A DNA stretch of 5,475 bases from Verrucomicrobiales bacterium (GCA_011523195.1 WTHH01000343.1:1-5475), one strand, 5' to 3'; counted from the stretch's first letter, positions 1 to 5,475 are shown. The notes: generated from the letters alone by a model not told the origin. A program made the numbers and translations.

Positions 1-2
1 AG

Positions 3-269
3 TACAGGGTGAACAACGTCACAGTGATCGGCCAAGTGCAAAAACCGGGATTGGTTGCTTTGCCTGGCGAGCAAAGAATTGATCTTGTTGCCGGTATCGC
101 ATTGGCCGGAGGCTTCACCAACTTGGCCAGGGAGAGCGAGATTGACCATACTCGGAATGGAGAGACCAAAACGTATTCAATGAAGGATTTAAAACGCGAA
201 TCAGACCCGAAGAAACGAATTTGGCTTCAGCCGGAAGACTTGATTTACGTTCACGAAAGCGGCTTTTAA
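3..269 (+). CDS. Wza-type polysaccharide export protein, C-terminal SLBB part (5' truncated by window edge)
   Basis: This is the C-terminal end of an outer-membrane polysaccharide export (OPX) protein, the channel component that carries exopolysaccharide or capsule across the outer membrane. The reading frame is open from base 3 (Y-R-V-N-N), so the true start lies upstream; the GTG at 9 is probably an internal valine, not a start. The visible part reads as one SLBB (soluble ligand-binding beta-grasp) domain: VTVIGQVQKPG at the start, then the LVAGIALAGGFTNLA stretch typical of the helix after the first strands, and the closing LQPEDLIYVHE, close to the usual LxPGDxIxV ending. It stops soon after (ESGF), with no long C-terminal amphipathic helix like that of E. 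coli Wza. The stop is seven bases before the start of the Wzc-like kinase, the normal exporter/co-polymerase order, which supports the call and suggests translational coupling. Family assignment is firm; the exact subtype and sugar are unknown. Confidence 0.85.
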   Translation, partial: YRVNNVTVIGQVQKPGLVALPGEQRIDLVAGIALAGGFTNLARESEIDHTRNGETKTYSMKDLKRESDPKKRIWLQPEDLIYVHESGF

Positions 270-276
270 GCGCCCC

Positions 277-2688
277 ATGGAACAACAACCCTTTAACGAA
301 TCCCGGGAGGACGGGCTATTTGAAGAGTCCATAAATCTTCGTCACTATTGGCATATCGTACTGGAACGACGCTGGCTGGTAGCCGCCACATTCTTAATGG
401 TGATTATCTTGACGTCGTTTTACCTTTTCAGTGCCACACCCATTTTTTCCGCTACCACCCGTCTGCAAATTGATCGGGAGACGGAAAACGCACTCCGGAT
501 GGAGTCGTTTGTGATGGAAGGCGCACGCGAACAAGATTATCTCCAGACTCAATACAAGAACCTACAAAGTAGATCGTTGATGGAGATGGCACTCGAGGAG
601 ACGCTGCAAAACGCAATGATTCTTGATGGGCTCAAAGCGGGGCGGAGGAATCCAAAACAGCTGATTGGGGAAACTGGGCTTTCTGAAACAAACGTAATCG
701 AAAGACTCCACCAAATAAGCAAAGCCGGTTTTTTTGGCCTGACAGGCTATGCGGGAGGCGATGCCCCTGCATTAAGCAGAGAGGAAAACCGGCCATTGGC
801 TACCGGATTGTTCGCTTTTCCGCCAAAACCTAAAGATGGAGAGGAGCCTGAAGACCTCACCTATGAAGAGCAGCTAGAACGGTTGTCTGATGCAGTCTCC
901 GTTTCTCCCATTCGGTTGAGCCGATTGGTGGATGTCAGTGTTGAAAGTCCCAATCGCAATGAGGCTGCGTTGATCGCTAATACTGTCATCTCCAAGTTTC
1001 TTGAGCAGGACAACAATCGGAAACGAGGGAAGCTAGCTAACGCTGTCGATTTTTTGCGTGAAGAAGCTACGAATTTAAGCACAGCAGTGCACACAAATTA
1101 TATGGCTCTGCATAATTTCAAACTTGAGTGGGACATCATTTCACTAGAAGACTCACAAAACACGACCCTTCAAGCACTCTTAAAGGCTCAAACGGATTAT
1201 GATGCTGCTCACAGTAGAGCCGTTGAAGCCCAAGCCTCGGCAGATGAAGCGCAACGTGTTTTAACTGAGACCGGGGAATTCGGAACAATCCCGGATGTGG
1301 CTGCGGATGCAGAGGTGAAAAAAATGCGGGGTGACCTGGCCTTGGCCTTGGCTGAACTGGCATCACTGCGCGAGCGATACCTTGAAAAGCATCCGAAAAT
1401 CATTGAGAAGCGAAGCTCCATAGAAGCACTACAGGAATCACTCAAAAACGCGGAGAACCGTATTTTTGATTCCATCATGAACAAGGCCAAGCTGGCGAAG
1501 GCAACCGATGTTCAGCTTGCAGGTGTGCTCACCATCCGCAAATCCGAGCAGCAATCGATGAATCAAAAAAGCATCGAGTACAACAACTTGTCGCGCACTG
1601 CTACGCAATCGGAGACAATGTACAATCTCGCACTACAGAGGCTAAAAGAAACCGAGTTACAAGAAAAAGACATCGTACAAAACATGCATGTCATTGACCT
1701 CGCAACAGCACAAATGCACGCCATCAAACCGAAGAAATTGCTGACCGCTTTTCTTGGGATTATTGGCGGACTGGGAGCCGGGTTCGGACTGGCCTTTTTT
1801 GTGAACTTCCTCGATGACTCGATTAAGAGTCAGGAAGATATCGAGACCTATCTCAAGCTGCCTTTCCTAGGTTACGTTCCTAACATTAAGACCACGAGTA
1901 TCATAGAGCGAGACTTGCAGGCTCATTTGCATCCACAGTCTAATTCGGCTGAAGCGTTCAGAACTGTCAGAGCCGCCATATCACTTTCCGTGCGTGCTGG
2001 TGATCTTCAAATTCTTTCTGTCACCAGCACTGTGCCATCGGAGGGCAAGTCCTTGGTGGCCAGCAACCATGCTATTGTAACCGCTCAGACTGGTGCCAAA
2101 ACTTTGCTGGTGGACTGCGACCTCCGCCGACCTTCTGTTCATAAAGCATTTCAAATTCAAAGCCCCAAGGGGCTTTCCTCCTATCTGCTCGGCAAGGTGG
2201 ACACAATTGATTCTATCGTACACCAAACTGAGGTCGCAAACCTTGATATCATTTGTTGTGGTGCCGTTCCAAATAATCCGTCGGAGCTGGCTGGATCACA
2301 ACGCATGATCGATTTCGTTGAGGAAGTTCGTGATAAATACGAGAAGATCGTGTTTGACTGTCCCCCTGTTTCCGCTGTGAGTGATCCATTGATCATTGCT
2401 GCCAACACTGATGGCACCGTGTTCGTGAACAAGTTTAACAAGATCCGTCGCGAACACGCCCGGAAGACCGTTCAACGCGTGCAGGATGCCGGCATTAACA
2501 TCGTGGGGGTCTGCATCAACGACCTCGATTTCGAGGGCAAGGATTCCTACTACTACTCCTACTACTATTACCAGAACCGCTACTACGCCAGTCATTACAA
2601 GAGTGACAAGCCGAGCGAAGAAGAGGCTGCCCAATTGCCGCTTCAGCCAGGAGTAAAAAAGGCGGGCAAGGAGGAGCAATCTGCCTGA
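277..2688 (+). CDS. Wzc/GumC-type polysaccharide co-polymerase with C-terminal BY-kinase (tyrosine autokinase) domain
   Basis: This inner-membrane protein should control chain length and export of an extracellular polysaccharide and autophosphorylate on tyrosine. Domains in order: a Wzz-type N-terminus with a first membrane segment at about residues 33-53; a large periplasmic region with RLSRLVDVSVESP at 213-225, a predicted coiled coil at about 295-400 (YLEKHPK at 368-374) and a GNVR-like part (IEYNNLSR, 433-440); a second membrane segment at about 488-509 after KPKK; then the cytoplasmic kinase. The kinase has EX2RX2R (E559, R562, R565), Walker A PSEGKS (587-592, K591), Walker A' LLVDCDLRRP (610-619, D613 and D615), Walker B IVFDCPP (691-697, D694), and a C-terminal cluster of ten tyrosines between 758 and 774. 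All key kinase residues are present, so activity is expected. At 803 residues it is longer than E. coli Wzc (about 720), mainly through extra sequence at about 113-205. ATG 277 is seven bases after the exporter stop and has no clear Shine-Dalgarno. I give no symbol because wzc, gumC and similar names depend on the locus. Confidence 0.92.
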   Translation: MEQQPFNESREDGLFEESINLRHYWHIVLERRWLVAATFLMVIILTSFYLFSATPIFSATTRLQIDRETENALRMESFVMEGAREQDYLQTQYKNLQSRSLMEMALEETLQNAMILDGLKAGRRNPKQLIGETGLSETNVIERLHQISKAGFFGLTGYAGGDAPALSREENRPLATGLFAFPPKPKDGEEPEDLTYEEQLERLSDAVSVSPIRLSRLVDVSVESPNRNEAALIANTVISKFLEQDNNRKRGKLANAVDFLREEATNLSTAVHTNYMALHNFKLEWDIISLEDSQNTTLQALLKAQTDYDAAHSRAVEAQASADEAQRVLTETGEFGTIPDVAADAEVKKMRGDLALALAELASLRERYLEKHPKIIEKRSSIEALQESLKNAENRIFDSIMNKAKLAKATDVQLAGVLTIRKSEQQSMNQKSIEYNNLSRTATQSETMYNLALQRLKETELQEKDIVQNMHVIDLATAQMHAIKPKKLLTAFLGIIGGLGAGFGLAFFVNFLDDSIKSQEDIETYLKLPFLGYVPNIKTTSIIERDLQAHLHPQSNSAEAFRTVRAAISLSVRAGDLQILSVTSTVPSEGKSLVASNHAIVTAQTGAKTLLVDCDLRRPSVHKAFQIQSPKGLSSYLLGKVDTIDSIVHQTEVANLDIICCGAVPNNPSELAGSQRMIDFVEEVRDKYEKIVFDCPPVSAVSDPLIIAANTDGTVFVNKFNKIRREHARKTVQRVQDAGINIVGVCINDLDFEGKDSYYYSYYYYQNRYYASHYKSDKPSEEEAAQLPLQPGVKKAGKEEQSA
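2548..2598 (+). repeat. TAC-rich tract encoding the C-terminal tyrosine cluster of the kinase
   Basis: Seventeen codons (residues 758-774 of the kinase) contain ten tyrosine codons, nine TAC and one TAT, arranged as runs of three, four and two plus a final single one. In BY-kinases such a C-terminal cluster is the site of trans-autophosphorylation between neighbouring subunits, and the level of phosphorylation drives cycles of oligomer assembly and disassembly. The near-tandem TAC runs could also let the number of tyrosines change by replication slippage; that is inference only. Confidence 0.75.
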
Positions 2689-2705
2689 TCGCGTGGCCAA
2701 GCGAT
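2688..2705. repeat. Short inverted repeat just after the kinase stop codon
   Basis: ATCGC at 2688-2692 pairs with GCGAT at 2701-2705 around an eight-base loop that contains the palindrome TGGCCA. There is no following T-run, so it is a poor intrinsic terminator, and read-through from the EPS operon into the helicase gene seems possible. Fourteen of fifteen bases at 2689-2703 match the palindrome at 4777-4791, which follows the helicase stop. The stem is only five base pairs and may be chance. Confidence 0.35.
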
Positions 2706-2728
2706 TAGCCGACTGAGTGCTCAATGCG

Positions 2729-4771
2729 ATGGAGCTTTCTTCGCTGAACCCCCAGCAGCGACAGGCGGTGAAGGTGACAAATGGCCCGGTACTGATCCTC
2801 GCCGGGGCCGGCACGGGTAAGACACGCGTCATCACCAGCCGGGTTGCCTATATGATCGCCAAGGGCATTCAGCCCGGGAACATCCTTGCCGTCACCTTCA
2901 CAAATAAGGCCGCCCGTGAGATGCAGGAGCGCATCCGTGAACTCGTTCCCAAGGCCAAGTTGGTCAACAGTGACGGCAACACGGAGAAGCCGACAATCTG
3001 CACATTTCACTCGCTGTGCGTTCGCATCCTGCGGCGCCACATCGAAAAGCTTGGCTACAAAAAAAACTTCGTCATTTACGATCAAACCGAGCAGCTTGGC
3101 GTCGTCCGCCGGTTACTGAGCCATATTTCGGACAAATCCAAAAAACCTGACCCGTACGCTATCCTTTCACTGATCAGCCGTTGGCGAAACAGCAGTGGGG
3201 ATACACTGAAAAGCGACGACCCCGACTTGGCCGCCTTGGCCAAGCGCTTGGTTTCGGACTACCGCCAAACGCTCAAGGCCAGCAACGCGGTCGACTTTGA
3301 TGACCTCATCCTGCTCGTACTACAGCTATTCGGGGAACATCCCGCAGCGTTGGAGGAATGTCGCGACCGCTATCGCTACATCATGGTCGACGAATATCAG
3401 GACACCAACGGCTCGCAGTTCGATCTCGTGCACAGCCTAGCCAAAGAGAACCGCAATTTCTGTGTCGTCGGCGATGATGATCAGAGCATATACGGCTGGC
3501 GCGGGGCCGAAGTGGCTAATCTATTGGAACTCGAGAAGTACTTCCCCGAGGTCACCGTTGTTAAGCTCGAGCAAAACTATCGCTCCACGAACTCCATCCT
3601 CGACGCCGCCAACGCAGTCATCAAAAACAACACAGATCGCAGGGAAAAACGGCTTTGGTCTGACAAGGGGCGAGGCGAACCCATTACACTTTGGGAATTT
3701 CGCGATGACGAGGAGGAAGCACAGGCGATCGTCGAGGAGCTGAACTACAACCGCCGCATCAAGAAAGTGAAGTGGCGTGATCAGGCGATCCTGTTTCGCA
3801 CCAACCAACAGTCGCGTCCACTAGAGACCGCCCTGCGCAAGGCCGACATCCGGTACAATCTAGTCGGCGGACAAAGCTTCTTCGACCGCAAGGAGATTCG
3901 CGACTTCGTCTCTTACCTCAAACTGTTCCTCAACCCAGATGACGACACCGGCCTGCTGCGGATTGCCAACGTGCCTTCGCGAGGCCTAAGCAACGCCACA
4001 ATGGAGAAACTCCTTCGATTGAGCCAGGAAGGGCGCTGCTCCGTTTTTGCCGTGATGCGCGATCGCGAGGCGCTGGGCGAATTTCGCGAGCGAACCGTCG
4101 ATGCCATTCTCGATTTCGTCGAGCTCATCAATATCCATCATGACAGACTGATACAGCCCGTTGTCGCGCATCCCGAAAACCCACTCAAAGCATGGTGCAC
4201 CGCTTGGCTTGAGGAGGTGGGGCTATTTCGGGAAATCCGTCGCATAGAAAAGGACGATGAAACCGCCGAAAACAAGGTCCGTAACATCGTCGACCTGCTC
4301 GACTCGCTGGATCCGGATTTCGTCCCGGCCAACCGGCCAATCGACGAACGCCTGCATCGTTACCTCGAGCACATCTCACTAGACCGGGAAAAGGACGACA
4401 CCGAGGAAGCCCGCGACATGGTCACACTCATCACTATGCACAGTTGCAAGGGACTGGAGTTTCCCTACGTGTACATCGCCGGTGTGGAGGACGGGCTGAT
4501 TCCCCATTCCCGCTCGAAGGTCGAGGGCACTCTGGATGAGGAACGCCGTCTGTTTTACGTGGCCATCACCCGAGCGCAGATTTCGCTCACAATGAGCCAC
4601 TGCGAGCACCGAAAAAAATACGGTGAACAAATTCCCTGCCATCCGTCGCCGTTCCTGAAGGAAATTCCCGAGGATCTGATTGTCCACGAAAACGACGCCT
4701 CCTCCGAGCCGGCCAGCGAAGAGGAGGGGCTCGATTTTTTTGCCAACCTCAAGGCGTCTCTGGAGGAATGA
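2729..4771 (+). CDS. rep: Rep/UvrD/PcrA-family superfamily 1A ATP-dependent DNA helicase, most Rep-like
   Basis: This is a 3'-5' DNA helicase of the group that restarts stalled replication forks, removes proteins from DNA and unwinds repair intermediates in the cytoplasm. All expected motifs are visible (numbering from ATG 2729): Walker A AGAGTGKTR (25-33, K31), motif Ia AVTFTNKAAREM, TFHSLC just after it, Walker B VDEYQDTN (220-227, D221 and E222), motif III VGDDDQSIYGWRG (247-259), motif IV LEQNYRST (280-287), motif V TMHSCKGLEF (569-578) and motif VI EERRLFYVAITRAQ (604-617, R615). The length of 680 residues, the LEFPYVYIAGVEDG stretch and the short FANLKASLEE ending without a UvrD-type C-terminal tail fit Rep better than UvrD or PcrA; the symbol is given by resemblance and could be pcrA or uvrD in other schemes. 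A GTG at 2717 would add four residues, and an in-frame TGA directly before it rules out further extension. I prefer the ATG because MELSSLNPQQRQAV aligns with family N-termini. No clear Shine-Dalgarno is present. Confidence 0.93.
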   Translation: MELSSLNPQQRQAVKVTNGPVLILAGAGTGKTRVITSRVAYMIAKGIQPGNILAVTFTNKAAREMQERIRELVPKAKLVNSDGNTEKPTICTFHSLCVRILRRHIEKLGYKKNFVIYDQTEQLGVVRRLLSHISDKSKKPDPYAILSLISRWRNSSGDTLKSDDPDLAALAKRLVSDYRQTLKASNAVDFDDLILLVLQLFGEHPAALEECRDRYRYIMVDEYQDTNGSQFDLVHSLAKENRNFCVVGDDDQSIYGWRGAEVANLLELEKYFPEVTVVKLEQNYRSTNSILDAANAVIKNNTDRREKRLWSDKGRGEPITLWEFRDDEEEAQAIVEELNYNRRIKKVKWRDQAILFRTNQQSRPLETALRKADIRYNLVGGQSFFDRKEIRDFVSYLKLFLNPDDDTGLLRIANVPSRGLSNATMEKLLRLSQEGRCSVFAVMRDREALGEFRERTVDAILDFVELINIHHDRLIQPVVAHPENPLKAWCTAWLEEVGLFREIRRIEKDDETAENKVRNIVDLLDSLDPDFVPANRPIDERLHRYLEHISLDREKDDTEEARDMVTLITMHSCKGLEFPYVYIAGVEDGLIPHSRSKVEGTLDEERRLFYVAITRAQISLTMSHCEHRKKYGEQIPCHPSPFLKEIPEDLIVHENDASSEPASEEEGLDFFANLKASLEE

Positions 4772-4777
4772 CCCCGT

Positions 4778-4803
4778 CGCTTGGCCAAGCGGAAAAGCGC
4801 TTG
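4778..4803 (+). repeat. Perfect 14-bp palindrome plus overlapping alternative hairpin after the helicase gene
   Basis: CGCTTGGCCAAGCG (4778-4791) is a perfect palindrome starting six bases after the helicase stop. Its right half CAAGCG (4786-4791) can instead pair perfectly with CGCTTG at 4798-4803 across the loop GAAAAG, so two hairpins are mutually exclusive. It could protect the helicase mRNA 3' end or help terminate transcription, but no T-run follows. Confidence 0.45.
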
Positions 4804-4814
4804 CCTCCGGAGGC
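4803..4814. repeat. Perfect 12-bp palindrome GCCTCCGGAGGC
   Basis: The 12 bases are their own reverse complement and could fold as a four-pair stem with a CCGG loop, extended by T4802-G4815 and T4801-A4816. It lies in the spacer between the helicase and the tRNA, next to a second near-palindrome ATTGT-AG-ACAAT (4817-4828). Neither is followed by a T-run. A role as terminator, protein-binding site or chance structure cannot be separated from sequence alone. Confidence 0.4.
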
Positions 4815-4841
4815 GAATTGTAGACAATACGTGCCCTGTGC

Positions 4842-4864
4842 TCGGCGCTTGGCCGACACATTTT
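4842..4864 (+). terminator. Weak terminator-like hairpin before the tRNA gene
   Basis: TCGGC (4842-4846) pairs with GCCGA (4852-4856) around GCTTG, followed by CACA and then TTTT at 4861-4864. It is the only structure in the helicase-tRNA spacer with a T-run nearby, but the stem is short and the T-run is four bases removed, so intrinsic termination would be weak. It also ends only eight bases before the tRNA, so it might instead be part of a tRNA leader. Confidence 0.25.
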
Positions 4865-4871
4865 CCCGGTA

Positions 4872-4947
4872 GGGCGAATGGCGCAGTGGCTAGCGCAGCG
4901 GTTTTACACACCGTTGGTCGGGGGTTCGAATCCCTCTTCGCCCACCA
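4872..4947 (+). tRNA. tRNA-Val (anticodon UAC)
   Basis: A complete cloverleaf can be folded by eye. The acceptor stem is GGGCGAA (4872-4878) with TTCGCCC (4937-4943), seven perfect pairs. The D stem is GCGC (4881-4884) with GCGC (4893-4896) around an eight-base loop containing GG. The anticodon stem is GCGGT with ACCGT around the loop TTTACAC (4903-4909), putting anticodon TAC at 4905-4907. The variable loop is TGGTC, and the T arm is GGGGG-TTCGAAT-CCCTC with one G-U pair. Discriminator A4944 is followed by an encoded CCA (4945-4947). Anticodon UAC reads GUA, and with usual wobble modification other GUN valine codons. Its 3' end abuts an integrase-like gene, which makes it a likely integration target; the gene copy looks intact, as expected when an element restores the tRNA 3' end. 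Its promoter is not clear. Confidence 0.95.
4920..4947 (+). other. Candidate attachment site (attL) in the 3' end of tRNA-Val
   Basis: Tyrosine recombinases next to tRNA genes usually recombine within the T arm and acceptor 3' strand of the tRNA, so the T-arm-to-CCA segment is the most likely core here. The support is position only: an integrase-like ORF begins 62 bases downstream and the region between holds short repeats. The matching repeat at the other end of the element is outside the window, so the exact core limits cannot be set. Confidence 0.4.
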
Positions 4948-4955
4948 TCTTTTAT

Positions 4956-4968
4956 TGGCATTTTGCCA
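4956..4968 (+). terminator. Small hairpin downstream of tRNA-Val
   Basis: TGGCA (4956-4960) and TGCCA (4964-4968) form a five-pair stem with a three-base TTT loop, nine bases after the tRNA CCA. The sequence after it (CTTCTTCTTG) is pyrimidine-rich but not a clean T-run. It could be a weak tRNA terminator, or an inverted site bound by the recombinase next to the attachment core. Confidence 0.25.
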
Positions 4969-4980
4969 CTTCTTCTTGAT

Positions 4981-5002
4981 TACGGACCAAATACGGACCA
5001 AA
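4981..5002. repeat. Perfect 11-bp tandem direct repeat, TACGGACCAAA x2
   Basis: The units at 4981-4991 and 4992-5002 are identical and directly adjacent, 34 bases after the tRNA and eight before the integrase-like start. One unit equals about one helical turn, so two protein subunits would bind on the same DNA face. The position between tRNA and integrase fits arm-type sites of a tyrosine recombinase, or an operator controlling its promoter. Both roles are inference; the repeat itself is directly visible. Confidence 0.8.
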
Positions 5003-5009
5003 GTTGCGC

Positions 5010-5475
5010 ATGAAAGAGCAACAATTGGCCACTTCAAAACCGGACGTACATCCTATTGGAGCGGAACCTATTGTCGTTAAGGAGGGCTCCGTAAGAGTCA
5101 AAATTTACGGCACTTGGCACAAATCAAAGAAGACTGATTCCGACACAGGGAAAGCTATTGAGCACTATCTCCCTCAATATGCGGTTAAGTACCAATTAGG
5201 GGGAAAGTGGAAGAGCAAGAAATTCTCTGACCAGAATAAGGCCAAGCTTCACGCCAAATCAGTTGTCACAAAGATTCGAAACAACGAGACCGAGGCACTC
5301 AAGCTGACTGGGCTTGATAGATCAGCCTATGCGGAGGCTAAGTCGATCCTCAGTAAGCTAGATGGTTCTCCTTCGTTGCTAAGTGCCGTACAGGAGTATG
5401 CCTCTGCAAAGTCACTGCTAGGGAAAAATAGCACCTCTCTGGAGCAGATTGTTAAAGATTACATAAGTAGAAACC
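5010..5475 (+). CDS. Integrase-like protein (tyrosine recombinase N-terminal part), 3' truncated by window edge
   Basis: The frame is open for 155 codons to the window end. Basic, beta-strand-like sequence with the pattern of an arm-type DNA-binding domain lies at about residues 28-90 (VRVKIYGTWHKSKK, then YAVKYQLGGKWKSKKFSD at 57-74). ALKLTGLDRSAYAEAKSIL follows at 96-114, and a helical stretch at about 123-155 (LLSAVQEYASAKSLLGK) resembles the start of a SAM-like core-binding domain. I recognise this pattern from site-specific integrases common in Verrucomicrobiota. The catalytic domain (R, H and Y residues) would lie beyond the window, so function is inferred from the N-terminus and the position beside tRNA-Val. 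An in-frame TGA at 4977 limits the start to ATG 5010 or TTG 5004, with no obvious Shine-Dalgarno. Sampled lines average about 46% GC, lower than the helicase, which fits mobile DNA. It could be a fragment or be broken further on. Confidence 0.68.
   Translation, partial: MKEQQLATSKPDVHPIGAEPIVVKEGSVRVKIYGTWHKSKKTDSDTGKAIEHYLPQYAVKYQLGGKWKSKKFSDQNKAKLHAKSVVTKIRNNETEALKLTGLDRSAYAEAKSILSKLDGSPSLLSAVQEYASAKSLLGKNSTSLEQIVKDYISRN

Noticed and set aside
9..11. GTG as the true start of a small stand-alone SLBB protein
   Set aside because: The frame is open to the window edge, and the residues before it fit the family, so this is most likely the middle of a longer exporter.
2693..2716. Seven-codon GTG mini-ORF (MAKRLAD) ending in TGA just before the helicase
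   Set aside because: No ribosome-binding site at a usable distance and nothing resembling a regulatory leader peptide; the length is easily reached by chance.
2296..2835. Minus-strand open frame of 179 codons across the kinase/helicase junction
   Set aside because: It is antisense to two well-supported genes, its valine-rich tract is just the complement of the TAC tyrosine codons, and no family is recognisable.
4801..4828. Possible promoter for tRNA-Val: TTGCCT, 16 bases, GACAAT
   Set aside because: Each box matches the sigma-70 consensus at only four of six positions and both overlap palindromes, so it is too weak to annotate.
4379..4861. Minus-strand open frame of 160 codons opposite the helicase C-terminus
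   Set aside because: It is a shadow of the conserved motif V and VI region of the helicase; no independent signal supports it.
4555..5037. Minus-strand open frame of 160 codons across the helicase end and tRNA
   Set aside because: It contains the RDSNPRP...CKTAALA string that arises from translating tRNA genes on the reverse strand, a known annotation artefact, and the rest is antisense to the helicase.
4781..5080. Plus-strand open frame of 99 codons through the spacer and tRNA
   Set aside because: It spans the whole tRNA gene and overlaps the integrase-like ORF in another frame; its sequence shows no domain pattern.
5078..5086. Strong SD-like TAAGGAGGG inside the integrase-like ORF
   Set aside because: No ATG, GTG or TTG lies at a suitable distance downstream, and the bases encode ordinary residues (V-K-E-G) of the ORF.

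Overview
The window looks like bacterial chromosome from a Gram-negative lineage. My best guess is Verrucomicrobiota or a PVC-group relative. That rests on the style of the exporter/kinase pair, on an integrase N-terminus of a kind I associate with that phylum, and on starts without clear Shine-Dalgarno sequences. It is a judgement from memory, not a database result. All supported genes lie on the + strand.

Region 1 (1-2688) is the 3' end of an exopolysaccharide (EPS) or capsule export operon. It begins with the C-terminal SLBB part of a Wza-type outer-membrane polysaccharide exporter, cut by the window edge. Seven bases later comes a complete 803-residue Wzc/GumC-type co-polymerase fused to a BY-kinase (bacterial tyrosine autokinase) domain, ending in a tyrosine-rich tail. 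Together these would form the envelope-spanning export machine, with kinase phosphorylation cycles controlling co-polymerase assembly and polymer length.

Region 2 (2689-4771) is a complete superfamily 1A DNA helicase of the Rep/UvrD/PcrA group, most like Rep in length and C-terminal end. It starts about 40 bases after the kinase with no convincing terminator between them. It is a housekeeping repair/replication gene with no obvious link to EPS export, so this probably marks the edge of the EPS locus. Sampled lines suggest GC content rises from about 45-47% in the middle of the kinase gene to about 53-58% in its last 100 codons and in the helicase.

Region 3 (4772-4871) is a 100-base spacer with several small GC-rich palindromes, including three copies of CGCTTG and one complementary CCAAGCG that could form competing hairpins. 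A complete tRNA-Val(UAC) gene with encoded CCA follows (4872-4947).

Region 4 (4948-5475) starts 62 bases after the tRNA. It holds an ORF, open to the window end, that resembles the arm-binding and core-binding N-terminal part of a tyrosine recombinase. A perfect 11-bp tandem repeat (TACGGACCAAA twice) lies between tRNA and ORF. The arrangement of tRNA, short repeats and integrase at lower GC is the classic left end of an integrative element inserted at a tRNA 3' end. The cargo lies outside the window. I see no CRISPR array, insertion sequence, rRNA or clearly new multi-gene system here; the integrative-element boundary is the most interesting feature.
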